DNA from: Betaproteobacteria bacterium
GTDB taxonomy: Bacteria; Pseudomonadota; Gammaproteobacteria; Burkholderiales; SG8-39
NCBI GenBank assembly: GCA_009693435.1
Contig: SHXF01000008.1
Coordinates: forward strand, 1-64,000
Length of the DNA stretch: 64,000 nucleotides
Direction of reading: 5' to 3'
Below are positions 38,426 through 46,933 of the stretch, one piece after another. The translations under genes were made by a program, and so were the position numbers. How positions within the stretch are numbered: the stretch's first letter is position 1; each line of letters starts with the position of its first letter. The notes beneath the pieces are model-generated. The model did no database searches. It saw nothing but the letters and a program-made list of their open reading frames with translations, and was not told the origin of the DNA.

Positions 38426-39373
38426 TCAGCTCAATCCGTCGCTCACCGGAACGTTCTCCGGCTTCAGTTCGATACCCGAGGCACGCGCCTGCTGGACAAT
38501 GAGCATCGCAAAATCCTCCTCCGACAATCCGCTTCCCATCATTGACTGGATGAGATCCCGGGTGATGGATGCAAGCGGCATGGGCACTTCGAACTTGCGG
38601 CCGGCCTCCAGCCCGAGATCGAGATCCTTGCGCAACAGATACGGCGTGAACGTGACCTTGAAGTCGAGGTTGACAAGAGCCGGAGTCTTGTACTGGGTGA
38701 ACATGGAACCCATCACGCTCTGGTTCATGAATTCGAGAAAGGCGTGCCGCGGCACACCCGCCTTCTGGGCGAGGATGGTGATTTCGGCGAGCGACTGGAT
38801 CACCACGCCGAGGAATACGTTGTGGCAGATCTTGACGATGCGCGCGAGTTCGCCCTCGCCCACGTAACTCGCCGCCGGTGCGATCATCTTGAGCAGCGGC
38901 TCGACTTCGTCGAAAGCGGCGCGCGGTCCGGAACAGACAAACGACAGTTTGCCGGCCTTGATTACCTTGGCATTGCCGGAAACGGGTGCGGCGAGCAGCT
39001 GCGTGCCGCGCTCCGCAAGAATGGCGCGCAACTCGGCTGAGCCGTCCAGCGAAATCGAGGAGCACTCGACCACGATGCGCGGCGCGGGACCGTGCTTCCC
39101 CGCATTGCCCGCGCCGGCCAGCATGCCTTCCGGACCGGCTATCACCTGCCTGACGTCGTCCCAGGTTGACACCATGCAGAACACCACGTCGCAGCCCGCG
39201 AGCTCAGTCAATTTCGTGGCAATGCGCGCACCGTGCTTCGCCAGCGGCTCCGCCTTGGCGCGCGTGCGATTCCACACGATGATGTCGCACCCGCCCTTGG
39301 CCAGCCGCTGCGCCATTTCGTAACCCATGCGCCCCGCCCCAATCCAGCCTATTTTCAGTTTGTTGCCTGGCAT
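38426..39373 (-). CDS. 3-hydroxyisobutyrate dehydrogenase-family NAD(P)-dependent oxidoreductase
   Basis: Beta-hydroxyacid dehydrogenase of 315 residues. The nucleotide loop is GWIGAGRMG at 9-17, the substrate segment around 129-135 reads APVSGNAKV, close to the family APVSGG, and the catalytic lysine is K181 with N185 four residues on (KICHN). The second domain is all-helical. Such enzymes oxidise 3-hydroxyisobutyrate, reduce tartronate semialdehyde or related acids. The exact substrate is unclear. It lies between an M24 protein and a Bug protein on the same strand, suggesting a hydroxyacid catabolic unit. Confidence 0.87.
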   Translation of the reverse strand: MPGNKLKIGWIGAGRMGYEMAQRLAKGGCDIIVWNRTRAKAEPLAKHGARIATKLTELAGCDVVFCMVSTWDDVRQVIAGPEGMLAGAGNAGKHGPAPRIVVECSSISLDGSAELRAILAERGTQLLAAPVSGNAKVIKAGKLSFVCSGPRAAFDEVEPLLKMIAPAASYVGEGELARIVKICHNVFLGVVIQSLAEITILAQKAGVPRHAFLEFMNQSVMGSMFTQYKTPALVNLDFKVTFTPYLLRKDLDLGLEAGRKFEVPMPLASITRDLIQSMMGSGLSEEDFAMLIVQQARASGIELKPENVPVSDGLS

Positions 39374-39481
39374 TCCTTGCTCCGCTTGTGGTCACGCTTG
39401 TAGTGAATTGAACGCATTGCCCTTTTTGCCGGCGCAGGTGCGTTGTGCACGGATTTGCGCTCCGGGGACCGCCGTCCGTCG

Positions 39482-40786
39482 TCAGTACGGGTTGGCGATC
39501 GGCAGTTCCTGGGCCGGGTACAGCGAAATGATCTGCGGACCTGAAGGAGTCAGGATAACCTCCTCCTCGATGCGCGCAGCCGACACGCCGTCCGTCGCCG
39601 GACAATAGGTTTCGACGGCGAAGACCATCCCGGCCTTCAGTTCAATCGGTTCCTTGAATGAATTAAGACGCGATATGAGCGGGCGCTCATGCAAGCCCAA
39701 TCCCAAGCCATGACAGAAATTCAGCCCAAACGCGTCCATTTCACTCGCAAAGCCCACATCCTGCGCCTTCGGCAGCGCAGCGGCGATCTTGTCGGTGGTA
39801 ATACCCGGACGCAGCAGATCGATGGCGCGGTCCATCCAGTCGCGGGCCTTCTTGTAGGCGTTGAGCTGCGGTCTGGTCGCGCGTCCGACGGCGAAAGTCC
39901 GGTAGTAACAGGTGCGATACCCCATATACGAATGAATGATGTCGAAGAACGCCTGATCGCCGGGCCGGATCAGCCGGTCGGTGAAATTGTGCGGATGCGG
40001 GGAGCAGCGTTCGCCCGAGATCGAATTTATCGCCTCGACGCAATCGGATCCCATTTCGTACAGCCGGCCGGTAGCCAGCGCGACAATGTCGTTTTCCCTT
40101 ACCCCCGGCTTGAGCGCTTCGGCGATGTCCTGATAGACGCCATCCACCATTGCCGCCGCCATATTGAGCAGCGTGAGCTCGTCGATGTTCTTCACTTCGC
40201 GAGCGTGCAGCATGACCTGCTGTCCGTCGCGCACGTCGATTCCGAGCTTCTGCAGTTCGAACATCATCGGCGGCTCGACCACGTCCAGGCCGAGGGGCAT
40301 GTCACCCACGCCCTCGGCATCGAGAATGGCCTTGATCTCCTTCGCGGCGTCGCGAAACAGCGCAATGTCGCCGCCGACCGCACCGCGCAGCCCCAGCAAT
40401 CCGGCACGGCAGTGATCATTGTGCAGCCAGGGCGCATGCAGGCGGTGGTGCTTGGCCGCCGAGCCGAAATCCCATATGTACGGATCACCGTTTCCGGTCA
40501 GCAACGAGTATCGGGTCAGCTTGTCGCGCGCCCATTCGCCAATGACCGTGCTGGTGGTGTAACGAATATTGTGCTGGTCAAACGACAGGAGAGCCCCCAA
40601 CCCCGAGGGTGCAAGCGCCGCACGCACCCGGGCAAGGCGATAGTCGTGCAACCGCCGGAAATTGATGCGCTCTTCGAAATCCACGTGCATGTGCCCCGGC
40701 GCCTGGATCGGGCGACTCCAGTCGTGGCTGGGGTCGATTTCGTCTGGACCGCTGACCCTGGGTTTTCGCTGTTTTCTGCTCGGCAA
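39482..40786 (-). CDS. M24-family (Xaa-Pro dipeptidase-like) protein missing one metal ligand
   Basis: A 434-residue pita-bread-fold protein with a creatinase-like N-terminal domain. Of the five M24 metal positions four are kept: D282 (FFDII), H359 (CHGLG), E392 (AVETY) and E407 (RIEEE). The second aspartate, eleven residues after the first, is a cysteine, C293 (RTCYYRTF). Creatinases and DMSP lyase DddP show that M24 proteins can do non-peptidase chemistry, so the function is open. I chose a TTG start because a perfect AAGGAG lies six bases upstream; an ATG 14 codons earlier has no ribosome site. Confidence 0.8.
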   Translation of the reverse strand: MPSRKQRKPRVSGPDEIDPSHDWSRPIQAPGHMHVDFEERINFRRLHDYRLARVRAALAPSGLGALLSFDQHNIRYTTSTVIGEWARDKLTRYSLLTGNGDPYIWDFGSAAKHHRLHAPWLHNDHCRAGLLGLRGAVGGDIALFRDAAKEIKAILDAEGVGDMPLGLDVVEPPMMFELQKLGIDVRDGQQVMLHAREVKNIDELTLLNMAAAMVDGVYQDIAEALKPGVRENDIVALATGRLYEMGSDCVEAINSISGERCSPHPHNFTDRLIRPGDQAFFDIIHSYMGYRTCYYRTFAVGRATRPQLNAYKKARDWMDRAIDLLRPGITTDKIAAALPKAQDVGFASEMDAFGLNFCHGLGLGLHERPLISRLNSFKEPIELKAGMVFAVETYCPATDGVSAARIEEEVILTPSGPQIISLYPAQELPIANPY

Positions 40787-41270
40787 AGCTATCTCCTTGC
40801 TGAATCTCGATGGCGTGGAGGCGCCCATGTCTTGTGTGCGGAAACGACGCCAAAATCGCCTTTGAGCGGATTCTAACGCGCTTCCGTACCTGTCTTATTG
40901 CCGGGACACCATGGAACGCATACCTGCCCGCCACCGGTACCCCGATGATCCCCTCGCTTGGATCCCACGTCGGAAACCCTTGTCCGGAGTCGTCGGCCCG
41001 ATGGACAATGGCCTGCTTGCCGGAATCTTCCGAGGCGAAATTTCGGGTGATCGAATATGCTCTGCCATCATGCGCTTTTGCCAACGCCACGCGGCCTGCC
41101 TGCCGCTCATTCTTGCCTGGTCATTACAGGCATGGCGCGCGCGCGATGTCCAGGGATCCGGGTTCACCACGCGCGGCGGCAAGCTCGGGCTGCGCGTCCG
41201 GCATCTGGCACCCTGCCGAAGAAATGGCTACACCATCGCCCGGGAAACGGCTTAGCGCCATAATCTCGCC
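40787..41270. other. Divergent intergenic region between the M24 and receiver-MBL genes
   Basis: Almost 500 bases with no gene I can support. Frames exist on both strands, such as 40911-41255, but they lack a ribosome site and look like composition artefacts. It must contain the promoters for two divergent genes. I could not identify a good -35/-10 pair; the best is a TAGAAT-like -10 facing the M24 gene without a matching -35. Confidence 0.45.
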
Positions 41271-43979
41271 ATGTACAAGCAGAACACGAACGACCATCCT
41301 CCGATGAGCAAGAGACGAAAAATCCTGGCGATCGATGATGATCCGGCAATAACCGACTATTTGCGCGCCATGCTTGGAGAGCACTACGCACTGGTCGCCA
41401 CCAACGAACCGGCCGGTGCCATCGACATCGCCCGCGCCGAGCGGCCCGACCTGATCCTGTGCGACGTCGACATGCAGAACCTCGACGGCTACGCCATCTG
41501 CCGGCAGATCCGCGCGGAGGAATCGACACGCGACGTCCCCATCATTTTTCTGACGACCAAGACCGAGGCGCGCGACGAAGCACGCGGTCTGGACGCGGGG
41601 GCGGTGGATTACATCCACAAACACCTGGACCGGGCCGTGATCGAGGCGCGCGTAAGAACGCATTTGGCCTTGCACGATGCCCAGTACGCGCTTCGCAACC
41701 AGAATGCCATCCTTGAAACCAGGGTAGCCGAGCGCACCCGGGAACTGGAGGCGAGCCGCGAAGCGCTGCGCGAAGCGATGCATAACCTGCGAACCACACG
41801 GGTCACCAGCGGCGTGTACTGGGTGCAGGTTCCGGAGGCGGGAATCTTCATCCTCTGCGGGAGCCCGGCGGACGTCGTCAAGCACCTCATGTTGCGCGGC
41901 CTCATTTCCGACGACACCAAAGAAGGAGTGGCCTGCGAGACCGGACCGAACGTGATACTGCTTTCCGACGTTCTCGTGCAAAACGGCCGGTTCGCCAACC
42001 TGGCCGAATTCCCGGTGCTGCAGATGCTCTATCGCCAGGGCTTGATCCTCCCCGGGCACCCAAACAATACCGGCAGGAAGCCGATGATCCTCGGCTCGGA
42101 ATCGCAGGTGCGAGCACAGCTGAAATACATCCACCGCGGCAACTATGGACTGGCCAGCGTGGAGGAATTGAAGGCTGCCGGTCTTGGCGATGAAGATGCG
42201 CGCATACACATGGCGCTCAAGCTCGGTTTCGCCTTCGGCAAGATCCGGGCGAGCGAAGAGTTGCTCGACTATCGTGTCATTGAAAATGATCCGGTCGATA
42301 TCGCCGGCGGCGTGCGCGTTCGCCGCATTGCCCTCAACCGGTTCGAGTTCAGCTATCGCGGCCGCACCACCGAGGTGGACCTCAACCTGAAACCGGAGGA
42401 ACGCTACGAAGCGCCCTACGGCCTGGGCCACCATCAGGTCGTTCGGCAGTATTTCGGTGTCATACATTGCGGTGAAGGCGACGGCTGGGATCTGCAGCGC
42501 CAGAGCATGGGCAGCATCGTCATGTTCAAGGGACGCTACTACCTGGTGGATGCCGGCCCCAGCATCGTGCACTCGCTGCAGAGCCTGGGCATCGACGTGA
42601 GCGAGATCGAAGGCATCTTTCACACCCACGCGCACGACGACCACTTCGCAGGATTGCCGTCGCTGATAGCGTCGGGGCACCGCATCAAGTACTACGCGAC
42701 GCCGCTGGTGCGCCACTCGGTGATGAAGAAGCTGGCCGCCCTGATGTCAATGGACGAGGCGCTGTTTGCCGACTTTTTCGACGTGCGTGATCTGAAAGTG
42801 AACGAATGGAATGACTGCCACGGGCTGGAAGTCATGCCGATCTACTCGCCGCATCCGGTTGAGAACAACATCTTCGTGTTTCGCGTCTGGGACGAAGGCG
42901 CGGCCAGGACGTACGCCCACTGGGCCGACATCGCATCGATTGAAGTACTGCGGCGCATGGCGGCTACGCCGGCGGCAATAGAGGTTCTGCCTCCCGATTT
43001 CGTCGAGAGCATCCGCGCGCGTTATCTCTTGCCCGTCAACCTGAAGAAGATCGACAGCGGTGGTGGACTGATACACGGTGAGCCGCTGGATTTCTCGGGC
43101 GACGACAGCGACAAGCTGGTGCTTGCCCATCGCGCCGGACCATTCACTCGCGAGGAACTGGAAATCGGTTCCCAGGCAAGCTTCGGCGCCATAGACGTGC
43201 TTATACCGACAGAACAGGACTACGTGCGCCAGCAGGCATTTCGCTACCTGAGTGAAATATTTCCCGACGCCAGCATGACGCAACTCGACGGCCTGCTGCG
43301 TTCGCCTGTGGTTGCATACAACGCCGGCAGCCTGATCCTCAGGCGTGGCTACGAAACCCACCACGTCTACCTGTCGCTGGCCGGGAGCGTTGAGCATAGC
43401 CCGGAGGGATTCGACACCTCATTCACCCTGCCGACCGGATCCTTTATCGGCGCCCAGGCGCTGTTCGACGCCGGGCCGCTCGCGGATACGTGGCGTACCG
43501 TCTCCTCGGCGCGCCTGCTGCGCATGGACTTGGAGCGCCTGCGTACTTTTCTCTCCGAAGGCGGATGGCTGGAATTGTTGCGCAGCCAGCTGGCCGAATC
43601 GGCATTTCTGCAGAGCACCTGGCTTTTCGGCGAACGTGTCACGTTCATCATGCAGGGCCAGCTGGCACGTGCCAGCAAGCAGGTAAAGCTGCGCGCCGGC
43701 CAATTTCTGCGCAGCGCCCCCGCCGTGTATCTGGTTCGCACCGGCTCCCTCGATCTGGTGCACAGCAACGGCACCGTATTCGAAACCCTGGGCGCGGGCG
43801 GCTTCGCCGGCGAAGAGGTCTGCCTTGGCCGCCACGCGGCGCCGTGGCGCTGCGTGGCGCGCGAGGACACCGAGTTGCTCGCGATCGCGGCAGCGAAACT
43901 GCGCACGATCCCGGTGGTGCTGTGGAAGCTCCTGGAGACGCACGACAGGCGGCTACGCTCCACGGAGTTGTATGCGTAA
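41271..43979 (+). CDS. Receiver domain / coiled coil / metallo-beta-lactamase / double beta-roll multidomain protein
   Basis: A 902-residue soluble protein with at least five regions. Residues 17-132: response-regulator receiver with acidic pocket D22/D23, phospho-acceptor D65 and T95/K117. Residues 135-172: coiled coil. Residues 178-335: unknown domain (ILCGSPADVVKHL, ETGPNVILLSD). Residues 385-640: metallo-beta-lactamase domain with full HxHxDH motif (H453, H455, D457, H458) and further candidate ligands H528, D553 and H602. Residues 678-765 and 800-880: two beta-roll-like segments resembling cyclic-nucleotide-binding domains (VYLSLAGS; VYLVRTGSLDLV). No kinase gene is adjacent. A start at 41304 (MSKRRK) is equally possible. 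Function unknown; a phosphorylation-controlled MBL enzyme or sensor is an inference. Confidence 0.8.
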   Translation: MYKQNTNDHPPMSKRRKILAIDDDPAITDYLRAMLGEHYALVATNEPAGAIDIARAERPDLILCDVDMQNLDGYAICRQIRAEESTRDVPIIFLTTKTEARDEARGLDAGAVDYIHKHLDRAVIEARVRTHLALHDAQYALRNQNAILETRVAERTRELEASREALREAMHNLRTTRVTSGVYWVQVPEAGIFILCGSPADVVKHLMLRGLISDDTKEGVACETGPNVILLSDVLVQNGRFANLAEFPVLQMLYRQGLILPGHPNNTGRKPMILGSESQVRAQLKYIHRGNYGLASVEELKAAGLGDEDARIHMALKLGFAFGKIRASEELLDYRVIENDPVDIAGGVRVRRIALNRFEFSYRGRTTEVDLNLKPEERYEAPYGLGHHQVVRQYFGVIHCGEGDGWDLQRQSMGSIVMFKGRYYLVDAGPSIVHSLQSLGIDVSEIEGIFHTHAHDDHFAGLPSLIASGHRIKYYATPLVRHSVMKKLAALMSMDEALFADFFDVRDLKVNEWNDCHGLEVMPIYSPHPVENNIFVFRVWDEGAARTYAHWADIASIEVLRRMAATPAAIEVLPPDFVESIRARYLLPVNLKKIDSGGGLIHGEPLDFSGDDSDKLVLAHRAGPFTREELEIGSQASFGAIDVLIPTEQDYVRQQAFRYLSEIFPDASMTQLDGLLRSPVVAYNAGSLILRRGYETHHVYLSLAGSVEHSPEGFDTSFTLPTGSFIGAQALFDAGPLADTWRTVSSARLLRMDLERLRTFLSEGGWLELLRSQLAESAFLQSTWLFGERVTFIMQGQLARASKQVKLRAGQFLRSAPAVYLVRTGSLDLVHSNGTVFETLGAGGFAGEEVCLGRHAAPWRCVAREDTELLAIAAAKLRTIPVVLWKLLETHDRRLRSTELYA

Positions 43980-44144
43980 GAACCAGCCTCCTGCGAGCAC
44001 CGGCCTCTTGCACTCCGGGCCAGACACCACGCGTCAGGGAAACTCGTTGTAGATGATTGGCGTTATTCCGTCACCGAGACCGGACCCGGGATCCGGTGCA
44101 GTCGGTGTGGCCGCCGGTGCCTGGTGCGTCAGGGGAAACGCCGT

Positions 44145-44807
44145 TCAGGCCGCAACGAGATCGTCGGAGCTGTGCAGTGGCAGCCCCGTCAGGAGCCGCA
44201 ATTCGTCCAGCGCGAGGCCGTCCACCAGGTGGTGAGCCACCAGGCCCCGCGGCGTCACATCGACCACCGCCAGATCGGTGTAGATGCGGCTCACCACCCC
44301 GATCCCGGTAAGCGGATAGCTGCACTGCTCCACTATCTTGGATTCCCCGCTCTTGGTCAGGTGCTCCATCATCACCCACACACTCTTCGCGCCTACCGCC
44401 AGATCCATTGCGCCGCCAACCGCCGGAATCGCATCCGGTGCACCAGTGTGCCAGTTGGCAAGATCGCCACCGGCTGACACCTGGAAGGCGCCGAGCACGC
44501 AGATGTCCAGATGGCCGCCGCGCATCATCGCAAAGGAATCGGCGTGGTGAAAGTAGGCTGCCCCGGGAAGTGCCGTCACCGGCTGCTTGCCGGCGTTGAT
44601 CAGGTCCCAGTCGATCAGGTCCCTGGCCGGCTCCGGTCCCATTCCGAGAATTCCGTTCTCGCTTTGGAGCAGGATTTCGCGATCAGCGGGAAGGTGGTTC
44701 GCCACCAATGTCGGCAGCCCTATGCCGAGGTTGACATAGGCGCCCTCGTGGATATCCGCGGCAACACGCCTCGCGATTTCGTCCCGGGTCAGTCTGCTGT
44801 AGGTCAT
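44145..44807 (-). CDS. pcaJ: 3-oxoadipate CoA-transferase, subunit B
   Basis: Beta subunit of a class I CoA transferase, 220 residues. The catalytic glutamate is E50 in SENGILG, and GIGLPTLVANHLP precedes it. It shares its substrate site with the alpha subunit encoded 37 bases upstream. Close resemblance to PcaJ/CatJ points to succinyl-CoA:3-oxoadipate as the reaction; an acetoacetate transferase (ScoB/AtoA) is the main alternative. About 165 bases without an evident gene separate it from the convergent receiver-MBL gene. Confidence 0.85.
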   Translation of the reverse strand: MTYSRLTRDEIARRVAADIHEGAYVNLGIGLPTLVANHLPADREILLQSENGILGMGPEPARDLIDWDLINAGKQPVTALPGAAYFHHADSFAMMRGGHLDICVLGAFQVSAGGDLANWHTGAPDAIPAVGGAMDLAVGAKSVWVMMEHLTKSGESKIVEQCSYPLTGIGVVSRIYTDLAVVDVTPRGLVAHHLVDGLALDELRLLTGLPLHSSDDLVAA

Positions 44808-44844
44808 GGAGCCAGGTCCTGATTGTGAATCCGGATAGCGCGTT

Positions 44845-45537
44845 TCATGCTGCCGCGCCCTGCACGCTCGCCGGCCGCGGCACGCAAACGATGCGCTTCA
44901 TGTAAATGCCCGGCGTGACCACCGCCTCCGGGTCCAATTGACCGAGCGGCACCGTTTCATTCACCTGGGCCACGGCGCATTTCGCCGCGCTGGCGATGAT
45001 GGGTCCGAAATTGCGCGCCGTCTTCCGATACACCAGGTTCCCCCAACGGTCCCCCTTGTCCGCCTTTATCAGGCCGAAGTCGGCGTGAATTGGATACTCC
45101 AGCACGTAATGGCGACCATTTATCAGCCGCGTTTCCTTGTCCCTGGTCAGCTCCGTGCCATAACCTGTAGGCGTGAAAAATGCGCCTATGCCGGCGCCGG
45201 CGGCGCGAATGCGTTCGGCGAGATTTCCCTGCGGCACCAGTTCCAGCTCTATTTTTCCAGCACGGTAGAGTCCGTCGAAAATGTGCGAATCAGTCTGGCG
45301 CGGAAACGAACAGATGATCTTGCGCACCCGTCCCGCCTTGAGCAGTGCCGCCAGTCCGGTCTCGCCGTTGCCGGCATTGTTATTGACAATCGTAAGGTCG
45401 CGCGCGCCCTGCGCAATCAGCGCGGCTATGAGTTCGGCAGGCTGGCCAGCGCCGCCGAAACCGCCAATCATGACGGTGGCGCCGTCGGGAACGCCGGCAA
45501 GTGCTTCCTCTAGCGTTTCGACGATTTTATTAACCAT
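44845..45537 (-). CDS. pcaI: 3-oxoadipate CoA-transferase, subunit A
   Basis: Alpha subunit, 230 residues. The CoA-binding GGFGGAGQPAELI segment, SNNAGNGE-like VNNNAGNGETGLAALL, and IICSFPRQTDSHIFD are nearly diagnostic of PcaI-type subunits, as is YRKTARNFGP. AGGCAGG precedes the chosen ATG; 21 upstream residues in the open frame were dropped. With PcaJ it activates 3-oxoadipate for the thiolase encoded at 35.3-36.5 kb. Confidence 0.87.
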   Translation of the reverse strand: MVNKIVETLEEALAGVPDGATVMIGGFGGAGQPAELIAALIAQGARDLTIVNNNAGNGETGLAALLKAGRVRKIICSFPRQTDSHIFDGLYRAGKIELELVPQGNLAERIRAAGAGIGAFFTPTGYGTELTRDKETRLINGRHYVLEYPIHADFGLIKADKGDRWGNLVYRKTARNFGPIIASAAKCAVAQVNETVPLGQLDPEAVVTPGIYMKRIVCVPRPASVQGAAA

Positions 45538-45602
45538 GGTGCCCTGCCTCTTTTCCGGCTCCGCCGGTTGTGCAGGCCATATTGTGCTACCGAAACACAC
45601 AC

Positions 45603-45641
45603 CACGCGCATCCGCATCAAGACACGCGCATCCGCATCAAG
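45603..45641. repeat. Two-copy tandem repeat upstream of pcaI
   Basis: The 19-base unit cacgcgcatccgcatcaag occurs at 45603-45621 and 45623-45641, a perfect duplication with a 20-base period. It lies in the 120-base gap between the glycosyltransferase stop and pcaI. It could be slippage or a paired regulator site. Confidence 0.7.
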
Positions 45642-45657
45642 GCGACGCCGAAAGGTG

Positions 45658-46890
45658 TCAGGGGTCGCCTCTGCGATTGAAGTTTGCCAGCACCGTAAGC
45701 ATGCTTGCGACTGCGCGCCCGGCGCCAAAGCCTTCCCGGGCCGCGATACTTCCCCGTCCGGCCATCTCTTCGGCCCGGGAGGGCTGCGCGACGAGTTCGC
45801 CGACCTTCGATGCCAGATCGTCCGCGGCGCCACGGTAGAAAACGATTTCCTCGCCGTTCCTGAAATGCTCCTCGCACACCTGGTTGGGTGGAGACACGGC
45901 CAGCGTGCCCAGCGCCATCGCGGTCAGAATGCGCTCGTTGTAGCCGCGGTAATGCGGCGTGGGGCAAAGGCAGATGCGTGCCTGCTCCAGCAGTTCGCAC
46001 ATTTCACGAAACGTTCTGGCAGAGATCACCTGGCTGCGTGGATGCAGTTCCACGGCGTAGGGAAGCGAACGGGTCAGCAGCGTGACCGGAACATCCCGCA
46101 ACGCCTCCAGGATGGCGCGGCGTCGGACGTTTTTGATGTAGTGCCATGCGCACGCAAGCAAGGGGCGGTGCCAGCCCGACGACGGATCGAACGCGAGCCC
46201 ATGGCGCGGAAACACCCGCAAGGCCCACTCCAGCCCTTCGCTGCGCTCGGCGTGCAGGTACGTATCGACTATCTCGCCGAACACCGCGCTGCAGACCGGA
46301 CCATACGCTTCGCCAAGCGCAAGCGCCTGCCGGTAGTACGCGTCGGGATCGTAGAGGCTGACAGGGTAAAGCACCTCGATCGAGCGATCCGAGAAGCGGG
46401 CGGGACGCGCATCCAGTTCGGCGCGTGTGAGCGGAATGAACTCCGGAACGAAGTAGGCACTGGGCGCCGACGCGCGGAACAGACCGGACCAGACGAGGTA
46501 GGAGTGGTCGGTGTACAGGCCCACCCGCATACTGCTTGCGAGTTGGTTTGCGTGCTGCATCTCGTTCGCATAGGGCGGATCGGTAAAATGGTCGAGCACC
46601 GGTTTTCGAAAATGATCGAACAGCGGCTCGGTAATCCCCTCGCCCGCGCGTTGCCACGCGAGGTTCATCCCGACGCCGTTGAAAGTCACGAAAAAGCCGA
46701 CCGCGGGATCCGCCAGATGGCGCATCAATTGCGCGGCGCCGGGTTCGGCGACGTTGCACAGCGCCAGTTCCGTGCCGCACGCGGCGAAGGCCTCGCGTAG
46801 CGCCAGGTACCAGGCTTCGGAATGCGAATACTCGTCCATGGCCGGCAGATGAAGCATCACGGCTTTGGATGCTGCGACTGTAACGCCCAT
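45658..46890 (-). CDS. Glycosyltransferase-like protein (CgeB/GT-B type)
   Basis: A 410-residue cytoplasmic protein. The C-terminal half has the second Rossmann domain of GT-B glycosyltransferases: VTLLTRSLPYAVELHP, CELLEQARICLCPTPHYRGYNERILTAMALGTLAVSPPN, and a glycine/aspartate-rich end resembling the CgeB group. The N-terminal half is divergent (MDEYSHSEAWYLALREAF). Acceptor and sugar cannot be predicted. Its placement between an FAH-family enzyme and PcaI is odd for a sugar transferase. An ATG 33 bases downstream is a possible start. Confidence 0.65.
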   Translation of the reverse strand: MGVTVAASKAVMLHLPAMDEYSHSEAWYLALREAFAACGTELALCNVAEPGAAQLMRHLADPAVGFFVTFNGVGMNLAWQRAGEGITEPLFDHFRKPVLDHFTDPPYANEMQHANQLASSMRVGLYTDHSYLVWSGLFRASAPSAYFVPEFIPLTRAELDARPARFSDRSIEVLYPVSLYDPDAYYRQALALGEAYGPVCSAVFGEIVDTYLHAERSEGLEWALRVFPRHGLAFDPSSGWHRPLLACAWHYIKNVRRRAILEALRDVPVTLLTRSLPYAVELHPRSQVISARTFREMCELLEQARICLCPTPHYRGYNERILTAMALGTLAVSPPNQVCEEHFRNGEEIVFYRGAADDLASKVGELVAQPSRAEEMAGRGSIAAREGFGAGRAVASMLTVLANFNRRGDP

Positions 46891-46933
46891 CGATCAGGCT
46901 ACCGTGCGGCGCAACTGGCGAGTGTCGCGAATA

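Noticed and set aside
40911..41255. Possible 114-residue plus-strand gene in the M24/receiver-MBL gap
   Set aside because: No ribosome site, no recognisable features, and alternative frames overlap it on both strands.
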